Positions 56,785 through 64,000 of a DNA stretch of 64,000 bases are shown piece by piece (position 1 is the first letter of the stretch; every line of letters starts with the position of its first letter). The notes below the pieces were generated by a model. It searched no databases, had not been told where the DNA came from, and saw only the letters and a list, made by a program, of their open reading frames with translations. A program made the position numbers and the translations under genes. This DNA is from Dyella_B sp035690825 (GTDB lineage: Bacteria; Pseudomonadota; Gammaproteobacteria; Xanthomonadales; Rhodanobacteraceae): positions 1-64,000 of the forward strand of contig NZ_JBQCHP010000124.1 of NCBI RefSeq assembly GCF_051954575.1. Direction: 5' to 3'.

Positions 56785-59130
56785 ATGCGTTCGAAAATCG
56801 GCATGTCGCGTCTGCGTGGCGCGCTGGCAGGTGGACTGCTGACCCTGGGCGTGATCCCGGGCGCTATGGCTGCGGGCCGCACGCTGACCGCGCAAGATTA
56901 TGCGCAAGCCGAGCGCTACATGGCGTACAACACCACGCCGCTGGTGGACCATATGGTGCACACGGTGCATTGGCTGGACGGCACGCATTTCTGGTACCTC
57001 GACCATGACGCCAGCGGCGATCACTACCTGCGCATGGATGCCACCAACGGCAAGGCCGCGCCGCTGCTCGACCAGGCCAGGCTCGCCGCCGCGCTGGCCA
57101 AGGCCGGCAAGAAGGACGTCAAGGCGGACAAGCTCGACATCACCGACTACCGCATCGCCACCGACGGGCGCGACGACATCGCGATCGGCGACAAGCATTA
57201 CCTGTGCAATTTGCACGGCGCAGGCGAGTGCGTGGACAAGAGCACGCTGGTGAAGACCGGCAAGGAGCCCGGCGTGCTGTCGCCCGACCGCAAGCAGGAA
57301 GCCTTTATCCGCAACTGGAACCTGTGGGTGCGCGACGTGGCCACTGGCAAGGAAACCCAGCTCACTACCGACGGCGTGGAAAACTTCGGCTACGCCACCG
57401 ACAACGCGGGTTGGCAGCACACCGACCGGGCGATCCTGGAGTGGTCGCCCGATTCCAAGCGGATCGCCACCTTCCAGCAGGACCAGCGCAAGACCGGCGA
57501 CATGTACCTGGTCACCACCAAGCTTGGCCACCCGGAACTTCAGTCGTGGAAATATCCACTGGCGGGCGACGAACACGTCACCATGATCGAGCGCGTGATC
57601 ATCGACGTGCCCACGCACGCAGTGGTGCGCGTGAAGATGCCGCCAGACCAGCATCGCTCCTCGCTGTGCGATGACGTGAGCTGCGGCCGCAACGGCGGCT
57701 GGGACGACGTGAAGTGGGCGCCGGACAGCAAGTCGCTGGCTTTCGTGTCCACCTCGCGCGATCACAAGCACGAAACCTTCCGCATCGCCGATGCGAAAAG
57801 CGGCGAAGTGCGCACAGTGTTCCACGAAGACGTCGCTACCTATTACGAAAGCGGCAACGGCGAAGTGAACTGGCGCTACCTGCCTGATACCCACGAAGCG
57901 ATCTGGTTCAGCGAGCGCAACAACTGGGGCAACCTGTATCTGTATGACTTGAACAACGGCCAGCTCAAACGCGCGATCACCACCGGCCAGGGCAACGTCA
58001 CCGAAGTGCTGCGCGTGGATACGAAGACGCGCACGGTGTGGTTCCGCGGCGTGGGGCGTACCCCTGGCGTCAATCCGTACTACCAGCAATTCTGGAAGGT
58101 GAGCCTGGATGGCGGCGAACCGGTGTTGCTCACGCCGGAGCCCTCCGATCACGAGATCAGCCTGTCCGATGATGGCAAGTATTTCGTCGACAGTTACTCC
58201 ACCACTACGCAACCACCGGTGACGGTGCTGCGCGACGCCAGCGACGGGCACGTCATCACCACCGTGGCCAAGGCCGACATCAAACGCCTGCTCGCCACTG
58301 GCTGGCAACCGCCGCAACAGATCGTGGTGAAAGCGCGCGACGGCAAGACCGATCTGTATGGCCTGATGTTCAAGCCCTCGCATTTCGATCCATCGAAGAA
58401 ATATCCCATCGTCGATTACGTCTATCCGGGTCCGCAGACCGGTTCGGTGCGCACCTTCGGTTTCGCGCCGGCCGAAGGCGACCATCAGTCGCTGGCGGAG
58501 CTGGGTTTCGTGGTGGTGGCGATCAATGGCATGGGTACGCCGTGGCGCTCCAAGGCGTTCCACGATGCATGGTTTGGCAAGATGGGCGACAACACGCTGC
58601 CGGACCAGATCACTGCCATCAAGCAACTCGGCCAGCGTTATCCGTGGGTCGATCTTGAGCGCGTCGGTATTTGGGGCCATTCCGGGGGCGGCAATACCAC
58701 TGCCGACGCCATGTTCAGCTACCCGGATTTCTTCAAGGTGGGCTGGGCTGAAAGCGGCAACCACGACAACCGCCTGTACGAAGACGATTGGGCCGAAAAG
58801 TGGCAAGGCTTGCTGGTTACCAACAAGGACGGCAGCACCAACTACGACAATCAGGCCAACCAGCTGATCGCCAAGAATCTCAAGGGCAAGCTGATGCTGG
58901 TGCACGGCACGCTGGACGACAATGTGCCGCCGTACAGCACGCTGCTGGTGGTGGAGGCGCTGATCAAGGCGAACAAGGATTTCGACATGCTGTTCCTGCC
59001 GAACATGCATCACGGCTACGGCGTCGATACGCCGTACATCACACGCCGCCGCTGGGACTACTTCGTGCAATATCTCGCCGGCGATACGCCGCCGAAGGAA
59101 TACGCATTGAAGCCCTGGCCCTGGAAATGA
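56785..59130 (+). CDS. S9 family (DPP4-like) prolyl peptidase
   Basis: A 781-residue exported serine peptidase. The signal peptide is LRGALAGGLLTLGVIPGAMAA. The N-terminal beta-propeller (DPPIV_N) spans about 60-520 and the C-terminal alpha/beta hydrolase follows. The triad is S633 in IWGHSGGGNTT, D712 in HGTLDDNVPP and H743 in MHHGYG. These enzymes release X-Pro dipeptides in the periplasm or outside the cell. ATG 56785 is chosen over 56773 since GGGAG sits 6-10 bp before it. It is followed within 5 bp by a HExxH peptidase gene, suggesting a joint role in peptide breakdown. Confidence 0.92.
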   Translation: MRSKIGMSRLRGALAGGLLTLGVIPGAMAAGRTLTAQDYAQAERYMAYNTTPLVDHMVHTVHWLDGTHFWYLDHDASGDHYLRMDATNGKAAPLLDQARLAAALAKAGKKDVKADKLDITDYRIATDGRDDIAIGDKHYLCNLHGAGECVDKSTLVKTGKEPGVLSPDRKQEAFIRNWNLWVRDVATGKETQLTTDGVENFGYATDNAGWQHTDRAILEWSPDSKRIATFQQDQRKTGDMYLVTTKLGHPELQSWKYPLAGDEHVTMIERVIIDVPTHAVVRVKMPPDQHRSSLCDDVSCGRNGGWDDVKWAPDSKSLAFVSTSRDHKHETFRIADAKSGEVRTVFHEDVATYYESGNGEVNWRYLPDTHEAIWFSERNNWGNLYLYDLNNGQLKRAITTGQGNVTEVLRVDTKTRTVWFRGVGRTPGVNPYYQQFWKVSLDGGEPVLLTPEPSDHEISLSDDGKYFVDSYSTTTQPPVTVLRDASDGHVITTVAKADIKRLLATGWQPPQQIVVKARDGKTDLYGLMFKPSHFDPSKKYPIVDYVYPGPQTGSVRTFGFAPAEGDHQSLAELGFVVVAINGMGTPWRSKAFHDAWFGKMGDNTLPDQITAIKQLGQRYPWVDLERVGIWGHSGGGNTTADAMFSYPDFFKVGWAESGNHDNRLYEDDWAEKWQGLLVTNKDGSTNYDNQANQLIAKNLKGKLMLVHGTLDDNVPPYSTLLVVEALIKANKDFDMLFLPNMHHGYGVDTPYITRRRWDYFVQYLAGDTPPKEYALKPWPWK

Positions 59131-59134
59131 TCGG

Positions 59135-60097
59135 ATGAAGGCGAGCAGCCGCACAGTATTAGGTTTGCTGCTGCTCACCGCTTCCGTGCCCACGTGGGGC
59201 ACGGAAGCACCATCCATCACCCGTTCGTTCGCCGCGTTCTGGTCCGCTGCCGAAGGAAAGCCTTTCCTGCAGCAGGAGGAGGCGTGGGGCCATGACATCG
59301 AAGCGCCGCGTCGCGACATCTACGACGCCGTGGTATGGGAAAAGCAACACGATCCCTATTGGCAGGCGCGCCGGCAGATCTGGTTGCGCGCGCGTTTTGC
59401 GCGCTATCCCGCATTGGCCGCCGGCATTCCCGCCGAGGTGCAGGCGTTGCAGGAAGCTATTGCGAAGCAGTCGATACGTTTCAAGGCGCTGTTTCCCGCT
59501 GCCGATTCTCACCCGCCGATCGTGATCCTGCTCGCGCCCAATTTCGATGCAAAGAGCGGCGTGCTCGCCGATGGCAAACCGGTGCTGGCGTTCGCTGCCG
59601 ATTCTCTCTTGATGGAGCACGCGCAGCTCGACATCGTCGTGCCGCACGAACTCTTTCACCTCTATCACGCGCAACATGCGGGCATTCGCAACGACGGCGT
59701 GATCCCAGATGCCGAGTTGACCCTGCCGTTGTTCGAAGAAGGCCTGGCCACCTATGTGAGTGGCGAGCTTTCGCCTGGACATACGGATGGCCAGTTGCTG
59801 CTGGGGGACGAGCTTGGTGCCCTTCCCGCAAGCAGGCTGCCGGACATTGCGCGGCGTTTTCTCGCGGATGCGCACGGCAAAGCGATCGATCCTGCACATC
59901 CAGAACTCTTCAAGCGCTGGTTCAACGCCGCACCCAGGCCGTATCAGCAAGGCCTGCCCAATCGCAGCGGTTATTGGCTTGGTTTGCAGGTGATTCGATA
60001 TCTGCGCCAGACGCATACGCTGGCGCAGATTACGGCATGGTCGCCAGAGCAGGCACAGATGCAGGTGATGGCGGCTTTGCAAAAGCTGGGCGCGTAG
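59135..60097 (+). CDS. secreted HExxH zinc metallopeptidase-like protein
   Basis: A 320-residue exported protein with a signal peptide (LGLLLLTASVPTWG). It carries H171-E-L-F-H175 (VVPHELFHLYHAQHAG) and, 25 residues later, E201-E202-G (LFEEGLATYVSGE), the gluzincin-type zinc-site layout. It resembles DUF2268-type peptidases but I cannot assign a named family. The start codon lies 4 bp after the stop of the DPP4-like gene, so they are co-transcribed. Its stop codon (TAG) is the first part of a family B repeat. Confidence 0.75.
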   Translation: MKASSRTVLGLLLLTASVPTWGTEAPSITRSFAAFWSAAEGKPFLQQEEAWGHDIEAPRRDIYDAVVWEKQHDPYWQARRQIWLRARFARYPALAAGIPAEVQALQEAIAKQSIRFKALFPAADSHPPIVILLAPNFDAKSGVLADGKPVLAFAADSLLMEHAQLDIVVPHELFHLYHAQHAGIRNDGVIPDAELTLPLFEEGLATYVSGELSPGHTDGQLLLGDELGALPASRLPDIARRFLADAHGKAIDPAHPELFKRWFNAAPRPYQQGLPNRSGYWLGLQVIRYLRQTHTLAQITAWSPEQAQMQVMAALQKLGA

Positions 60098-60166
60098 GTT
60101 GGGGTGCAAACCCCAACATCGTCATCTCCTTGTAATCGGATGTTGGGGTTTGCACCCCAACCTACG
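60092..60166. repeat. REP pair, family B
   Basis: GCGTAGGTTGGGGTGCAAAC faces GGATGTTGGGGTTTGCACCC and ends CAACCTACGC. It begins inside the stop codon of the metallopeptidase gene. Confidence 0.85.
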
Positions 60167-60183
60167 CTGCTTTTCGCGCCGTA

Positions 60184-62028
60184 TTATTGATCAGCGGGCG
60201 TGGCCAAGCCTTTGGCGATCGCCTCACTCAGCAGTTTGTCCAGTTGCCGATCCGTTTCCCGCGAGCTCAGCTCTTGTTGCCTCGACATCGCATCCTCGTG
60301 CTTGGAAAGCTCGGCTTCCTGCTTGGACAGCGCCGCTTCGGCCTGATCCAGCTGCATGGCCTGGCGCTGCATCTCGGCTTGCTCCTTGTCGATGTCGCGA
60401 AGTGCTTCGTCCAGGCTTGCCTTTCCTCCGCTTTCCGCCGGCGCCCCGGCAGCGCGCAAAGCTTCGTGTTGTGCCTCGACGGCTGCACGGCGCCCTTCCA
60501 GTTCGGCTTGGCGCGACGCCAGCTCGCCCTGGCGTGCAGCCAGCGCCGCTTGCTGGCCGGCCAGTTCGCCCTGTTTACCGGCCAGTTCGCCTTGTGCCTG
60601 GGCCAGGCGCGTACCGGGCGCGTAAGCGGCTTCGGCTTGCTTGATGACATCTTTATCGCGGATCACATAGGACTTGCCGTGCTGGCGTAGCCATAGCATC
60701 GGTTCGTTGTGCTTGTGCAGGCGCTTGGCTTCGTTGAGGTCGACGTCGCCGCCATTGACGATCACCAGGTCGCCATCCAACAAGGCAAAGCCGTGATCCG
60801 CATCGGTGCGCGTGGCGACATGCACATGGCGCGCATGGAAGTCGGGTTCGGGCGCGGCCGGTGGCGCAGGCGGGGCAGGGGGCATGGGGGCCGGCGGCTC
60901 CGCAGGCAACGGTGGCGCGGCCGGCGCAGGGGGAGGCGGCGGCGGAACGGGCGGCACGTAGGCATCGCTATGGGTTACGGCTTGAGCCTTCGTCGCCGTG
61001 GCCGCCTGCTCTGCATTTGCCGCGGTCACGCGATAGGGCAGCACACCGATCACGGCGATCGCCGCGACCAGCAGCCAACTGCGCACGCGCGGTGTGGTTT
61101 CGTTTTGCTGCAGCATGATCAGTCGCCTTTTCAAGTTCTGGAAGGTGGAGGAGGCGCCAGCGAGACTGGCGTGCATGGGATCGACCACGCCCAAGCGCAC
61201 CAGTAGATGACCGTACATTTGTGGAGCTGTGCCATGTCGACGCAGCACTTGCGCATCGCAGGCGGCTTCGCGGTACACCGCGTATTCGCGCATGGCCCAA
61301 CGCACCAGCGGATGGAAGAAGAACAGGCGTTGCGCGATCGCCGGGATCCAGCCCAGCCAAAGATCGCCGCGGCGGATATGCGCCAGCTCATGCGCCATCG
61401 CCATCGCCAGTTCATCGTCGGACAGCGTTTGCTCCGCCGGCAGCAGTACCACCGGGCGCCACAAGCCGCTTACTTGCGGCGACACGATGGCCTGCGACGT
61501 GCGCAGCGCCGGAATGGTGCGCATGCCAAGCGCGCGCGCCTGTTGCGCGCACAGTGCTTGCAGAGCCGCATCGGCAACCGGTTGCGCGTGATGCAGCAGG
61601 CTGCGGTTTTCCAGCCATTGCCGGATTGCGAGCAAGCCCTGCAGCAGCACGGCGAAGAACCACGCGAACACGATCGCTTGCGACCATGACCACGTCATTG
61701 TTTGTGGTAACGGAGCGATCTCCGCATTCGGCGCTGCGACCACGGGCATGCCGCCCGCTACGTGCAATTCAGCGGCCACATGATCGAGCGTCGCGGCAGG
61801 TACTGGCACGGTCGGCGCCAACCAATGCAATTGCACGGGCGTGCTGACCGCCAGCCCCAGCAGCAACTGCGCAGCGACCAGCCACCACAGCATGCAGCGC
61901 ACGGCGGGCGATAGTTTCGGCAGCCAGCGCACGATCAGCCATAGCGCGCCGATCAGCACGGTCGCCTGCGCGGAGGTCCAGGCGAGGCGGGGAAGCACGG
62001 CATCGGCCAGCGCGTTCAAGGTATCCAT
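60184..62028 (-). CDS. M56-family (BlaR1-like) membrane metallopeptidase with coiled-coil C-terminus
   Basis: A 614-residue membrane protein. The N-terminal half has four or five membrane helices and the zinc site HELAHIRRGDLW of M56 peptidases, the cytosolic-side antirepressor protease of BlaR1/MecR1. In place of a penicillin-binding sensor domain the C-terminal half has a Pro-rich linker, a small domain (HVATRTDADHGFALLDGDLV) and a coiled coil with repeated GELA-x-x-QGELA units (about 490-530). It is therefore a BlaR1-like sensor with an unusual signal-input part. The adjacent upstream blaI-like gene ends 1 bp before its start. No beta-lactamase is nearby. Confidence 0.87.
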   Translation of the reverse strand: MDTLNALADAVLPRLAWTSAQATVLIGALWLIVRWLPKLSPAVRCMLWWLVAAQLLLGLAVSTPVQLHWLAPTVPVPAATLDHVAAELHVAGGMPVVAAPNAEIAPLPQTMTWSWSQAIVFAWFFAVLLQGLLAIRQWLENRSLLHHAQPVADAALQALCAQQARALGMRTIPALRTSQAIVSPQVSGLWRPVVLLPAEQTLSDDELAMAMAHELAHIRRGDLWLGWIPAIAQRLFFFHPLVRWAMREYAVYREAACDAQVLRRHGTAPQMYGHLLVRLGVVDPMHASLAGASSTFQNLKRRLIMLQQNETTPRVRSWLLVAAIAVIGVLPYRVTAANAEQAATATKAQAVTHSDAYVPPVPPPPPPAPAAPPLPAEPPAPMPPAPPAPPAAPEPDFHARHVHVATRTDADHGFALLDGDLVIVNGGDVDLNEAKRLHKHNEPMLWLRQHGKSYVIRDKDVIKQAEAAYAPGTRLAQAQGELAGKQGELAGQQAALAARQGELASRQAELEGRRAAVEAQHEALRAAGAPAESGGKASLDEALRDIDKEQAEMQRQAMQLDQAEAALSKQEAELSKHEDAMSRQQELSSRETDRQLDKLLSEAIAKGLATPADQ

Positions 62029-62029
62029 G

Positions 62030-62416
62030 TCAGCTGTCCTTCCGCCGTGATTGCAGCTTGCTCACCAGCGCTTCCAGCTCGGCCAGTTCGTTGTCGCTGA
62101 CTTCGCCCTTCTGCGACATCCATGCGACGAATGGCGACAGCGACCCGGACAAGGTCTTTTCCACGAATTGCCCGACCGCATTGCTCAGGGCTTCGCTGGG
62201 GCCGGTCGCCGTGCTGTAGCGATAGACGCCATCAACGTGGCGCCGTTTCAGATACAACTTGGCGCGCAGGCGTTCCATCATCGTCAGCACGGTGGAGCGG
62301 GCCAGGCCGCGCGCTTCGCCGAAATCGGCGGCGACTTCGCCTACGGTGGCGTTCTCGTGCTCGGCCAGATAGTGCAGGAGCGCCAGCTCCTGGTCCCCGA
62401 TGGATGGCTTGGGCAT
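62030..62416 (-). CDS. BlaI/MecI/CopY-family transcriptional repressor
   Basis: A 128-residue repressor with an N-terminal winged helix (IGDQELALLHYLAEHENATV then ARSTVLTMMERLRAKLYLKR) and a C-terminal dimerisation helix region. Family members bind TACA-N2-TGTA palindromes as dimers and are cleaved by the partner M56 protease. Two such palindromes lie immediately upstream (62434 and 62458), so autoregulation is likely, and the divergent DUF2076 gene may be controlled as well. The peptidase gene follows after one base. Confidence 0.92.
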   Translation of the reverse strand: MPKPSIGDQELALLHYLAEHENATVGEVAADFGEARGLARSTVLTMMERLRAKLYLKRRHVDGVYRYSTATGPSEALSNAVGQFVEKTLSGSLSPFVAWMSQKGEVSDNELAELEALVSKLQSRRKDS

Positions 62417-62433
62417 GACGGTCGGTTCGTGAC

Positions 62434-62443
62434 TACAGGTGTA
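62434..62443. promoter_or_regulatory. BlaI-type operator, site 1
   Basis: TACAGGTGTA inside GACTACAGGTGTAGGC, 17 bp upstream of the repressor start. It fits the TACA-N2-TGTA core bound by BlaI/MecI. Confidence 0.75.
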
Positions 62444-62457
62444 GGCACGCTACGCCT

Positions 62458-62473
62458 GACTACAGATGTAGTC
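62458..62473. promoter_or_regulatory. BlaI-type operator, site 2
   Basis: GACTACAGATGTAGTC is a perfect 16-bp palindrome apart from the central pair. The two cores are 27 bp apart centre to centre. Confidence 0.8.
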
Positions 62474-62607
62474 AATAGGCCGAACGCCTAAGGAATCGTG
62501 AATTGCGGATATCAACCACGACGACCGGCACGCTTGAGGTCATACATCCCGCGCATACTTCTGCCCTTGCCGGCATCCTGCCGTCATAAAAAGTAACCGG
62601 TGACCTC

Positions 62608-63276
62608 ATGACTCCCCAGGAACAACTACTTCTCGACGATTTCCTTCAGCGCCTGGCCGCCGTCAGCGGCGTGGCCAAGGACGCGCAGGCCGATGCGCTG
62701 ATCCATCAGCGCCTGGCCAACCAGCCCGATGCGGTGTACCTGCTGGTGCAGCGTTGCCTGTTGCAACAGCACGCGCTGGATGCGGCGAAGACGCAGATCG
62801 CGCAGTTGCAGGCGCAGGTGGCCGGACAGCAGCAGGGCGGCAGCTTCCTGGGCGGCCAGCCGCAATCGGCATGGGGCGCTGCGCCGCCGCCGTATCCTCC
62901 GCAGCAGCAGGCCGCGCCGCATGCGCCGAGCTGGCGCGAGCGTTTGTTTGGCAGCAGTGCGCCCGCCGCGCCGCAAGCTGGTGGTTCGAGCTTCTTCGCC
63001 AACGCGGCGACCACGGCGGCAGGCGTCGCCGGTGGCATGTTCCTGTTCGACGGCATCGAAAGCCTGCTGGGCGGTCACCACGGTGGCGGCCTGTTCGGTG
63101 GCGGCTTTGGCGGCGGTCAGCCGGAAGTGATCGAGAACGTCACCGAGAACAACTTCTTCGACAACGGCAGCAACAGTTTGCCGAACGGTGGCGATCAGGA
63201 TTTCACATCCGACAATTTCGATGATGCCAATTTCGATAGCAGCGGTTTCGACGACGACAGCAGCAGTTGGACGTGA
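62608..63276 (+). CDS. DUF2076 family protein
   Basis: A 222-residue DUF2076 protein (N-terminal MTPQEQLLLDDFLQRLAAVS, with AVYLLVQRCLLQQHALDAAK), a family often found in proteobacteria with unknown function. A Gln-rich stretch is followed by a Pro/Ala/Gln-rich linker, a Gly-rich hydrophobic patch (AAGVAGGMFLFDGIESLLGG) and an Asp/Phe/Ser-rich acidic tail. It is divergent from the BlaI/M56 pair across the two operators. Its stop codon overlaps the GNAT start. Confidence 0.85.
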   Translation: MTPQEQLLLDDFLQRLAAVSGVAKDAQADALIHQRLANQPDAVYLLVQRCLLQQHALDAAKTQIAQLQAQVAGQQQGGSFLGGQPQSAWGAAPPPYPPQQQAAPHAPSWRERLFGSSAPAAPQAGGSSFFANAATTAAGVAGGMFLFDGIESLLGGHHGGGLFGGGFGGGQPEVIENVTENNFFDNGSNSLPNGGDQDFTSDNFDDANFDSSGFDDDSSSWT

Positions 63277-63782
63277 TGGGTGGCGTACGGGACGCCACCG
63301 TGCAAATAAGACATGCCGCCATCACGGAAGTGGATGCGCTCGCGCAGTTATGGTTTGACGGTTGGCAGGATGCGCATGCCGCCATCCTGCCCGAAGCGTT
63401 GCGGCGGCTGCGTACGCTGGAGAGTTTCAAGGAACGCCTGCTGCGCGGGCTGGCCGAAGTGCGCGTAGCGGGGCCTGCCGATGCGCCGCTCGGCTTCTGC
63501 ATGGTGAAAGGCGACGAACTGTATCAGCTGTTCGTTTCTGCACAGGCGCGCGGAGCGGGCGTGGCGGCTGTCTTGATGACGGATGGTGAGGCACGCTTGG
63601 CCGAGCGAGGCGTGAATACGGCATGGCTGGCCTGCGCCATCGGCAACGAGCGCGCTGCACGGTTCTATGGAAAAAGCGGCTGGCACCACGTCGGATCGCA
63701 GATCATCCAACTGGAAACCACCGCCGGGGCGTTCGATCTGGAGGTGTGGCGTTTCCAGAAGCGCTTGCTACCTGGAGCGTAG
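63276..63782 (+). CDS. GNAT-family N-acetyltransferase
   Basis: A 168-residue acetyltransferase: IRHAAITEVDALAQLWFDGW, the core strand ELYQLFVSAQARGAGVAAVL (acetyl-CoA site R/QxxGxG/A-like) and AIGNERAARFYGKSGWH, a strong GNAT signature. ATG 63276 shares one base with the DUF2076 stop, so the two are coupled. The substrate is unknown. Its TAG stop codon is the start of a family B repeat. Confidence 0.9.
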   Translation: MGGVRDATVQIRHAAITEVDALAQLWFDGWQDAHAAILPEALRRLRTLESFKERLLRGLAEVRVAGPADAPLGFCMVKGDELYQLFVSAQARGAGVAAVLMTDGEARLAERGVNTAWLACAIGNERAARFYGKSGWHHVGSQIIQLETTAGAFDLEVWRFQKRLLPGA

Positions 63783-63868
63783 GTTGGGGTGAAAACCCCA
63801 ACGTCACCATGCATGGGCTTGCGAAGCAGGCATAACACAACGTTGGGGTTCGCACCCTGAAATATCCC
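63779..63868. repeat. REP pair, family B
   Basis: GCGTAGGTTGGGGTGAAAAC faces CAACGTTGGGGTTCGCACCC and ends near TATCCCCACG. It begins at the stop codon of the acetyltransferase gene. Confidence 0.8.
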
Positions 63869-63944
63869 CACGTTTTTCACCTGATATGTTGAGCGAAATC
63901 AGCGGACTAACCATTTCTGTGCGCAATCGCTCATATCGCCTCAC

Positions 63945-64000
63945 CGTCATTCCGGCGAAGGCCGGAAGCCATCGCCAGTACGAAGCATGGATTCCGGCCT
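63945..64000. repeat. REP pair, family A (cut by the window edge)
   Basis: CGTCATTCCGGCGAAGGCCG then GAAGCCATCGCCAGTACGAA and the start of the inverted half (GGATTCCGGCCT). It runs past the end of the window. Confidence 0.75.

Noticed and set aside
55858..59319. A 1153-codon minus-strand frame over the S9 peptidase
   Set aside because: Only its last 249 codons are a real gene (the GST); the rest is the shadow of the peptidase gene.
60184..62416. A beta-lactam resistance locus
   Set aside because: The M56/BlaI pair is present but there is no beta-lactamase gene or penicillin-binding sensor domain.

Overview
The window is high-GC, densely coded DNA from a gammaproteobacterium, most probably of the Xanthomonadales and most like Rhodanobacteraceae (Dyella, Rhodanobacter, Luteibacter). 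That placement is inferred from three things: large TonB-dependent receptors mixed with plant cell-wall glycoside hydrolases, many multi-domain hybrid histidine kinases, and dense REP-like palindromes between genes. I see no rRNA, tRNA, CRISPR array, prophage or intact insertion sequence.

Layout. 1-3.9 kb: a YciI-like protein, then an MHYT sensor kinase and a response regulator with a degenerate HD-GYP-type output domain. 4.1-5.2 kb: a secreted beta-helix protein. 5.4-13.5 kb: an OmpR-type two-component pair followed by an RND efflux operon (permease, adaptor, outer-membrane factor). 13.9-20.5 kb: a TonB receptor, a GH127 enzyme and a second beta-helix protein that shares an upstream regulatory block with the first. 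20.9-24.1 kb: a five-gene signalling operon of two roadblock/LC7 proteins, a CvnD-like GTPase, a winged-helix-like protein and an ABC ATPase fused to a dual-specificity phosphatase. This operon is the most unusual system in the window. 24.1-24.8 kb: a REP pair interrupted by a 283-bp palindromic MITE.

24.8-32.2 kb: a membrane protein, a flavin disulfide reductase, a GH74 xyloglucanase-like enzyme, a GH27 alpha-galactosidase and a lipoprotein. 32.3-42.0 kb: an RMD1/DUF155 protein, a very large HAMP-repeat hybrid kinase broken by a 1-bp frameshift, a second hybrid kinase coupled to it, and an isolated tssA. 42.1-48.3 kb: an AraC regulator, a VirJ/AcvB-like serine hydrolase translationally coupled to an MprF/LpiA lysyl-phosphatidylglycerol synthase, and a lipoprotein.

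48.9-60.1 kb: an Oar-like TonB receptor, QueF, a Rid protein and aldo/keto reductase opposite a LysR regulator, a GST, a DPP4-like S9 peptidase and a HExxH metallopeptidase. 60.2-63.8 kb: an M56/BlaI pair with two BlaI-type operators, a DUF2076 protein and a GNAT acetyltransferase.

Possible teamwork. The secreted hydrolases and TonB receptors suggest growth on plant xyloglucan, arabinan or pectin-like polymers. The RND operon is probably controlled by the two-component pair just upstream. MprF with AcvB would set the level of aminoacylated phosphatidylglycerol in the membrane. All functions are inferred from sequence motifs read by eye; no database search was possible.
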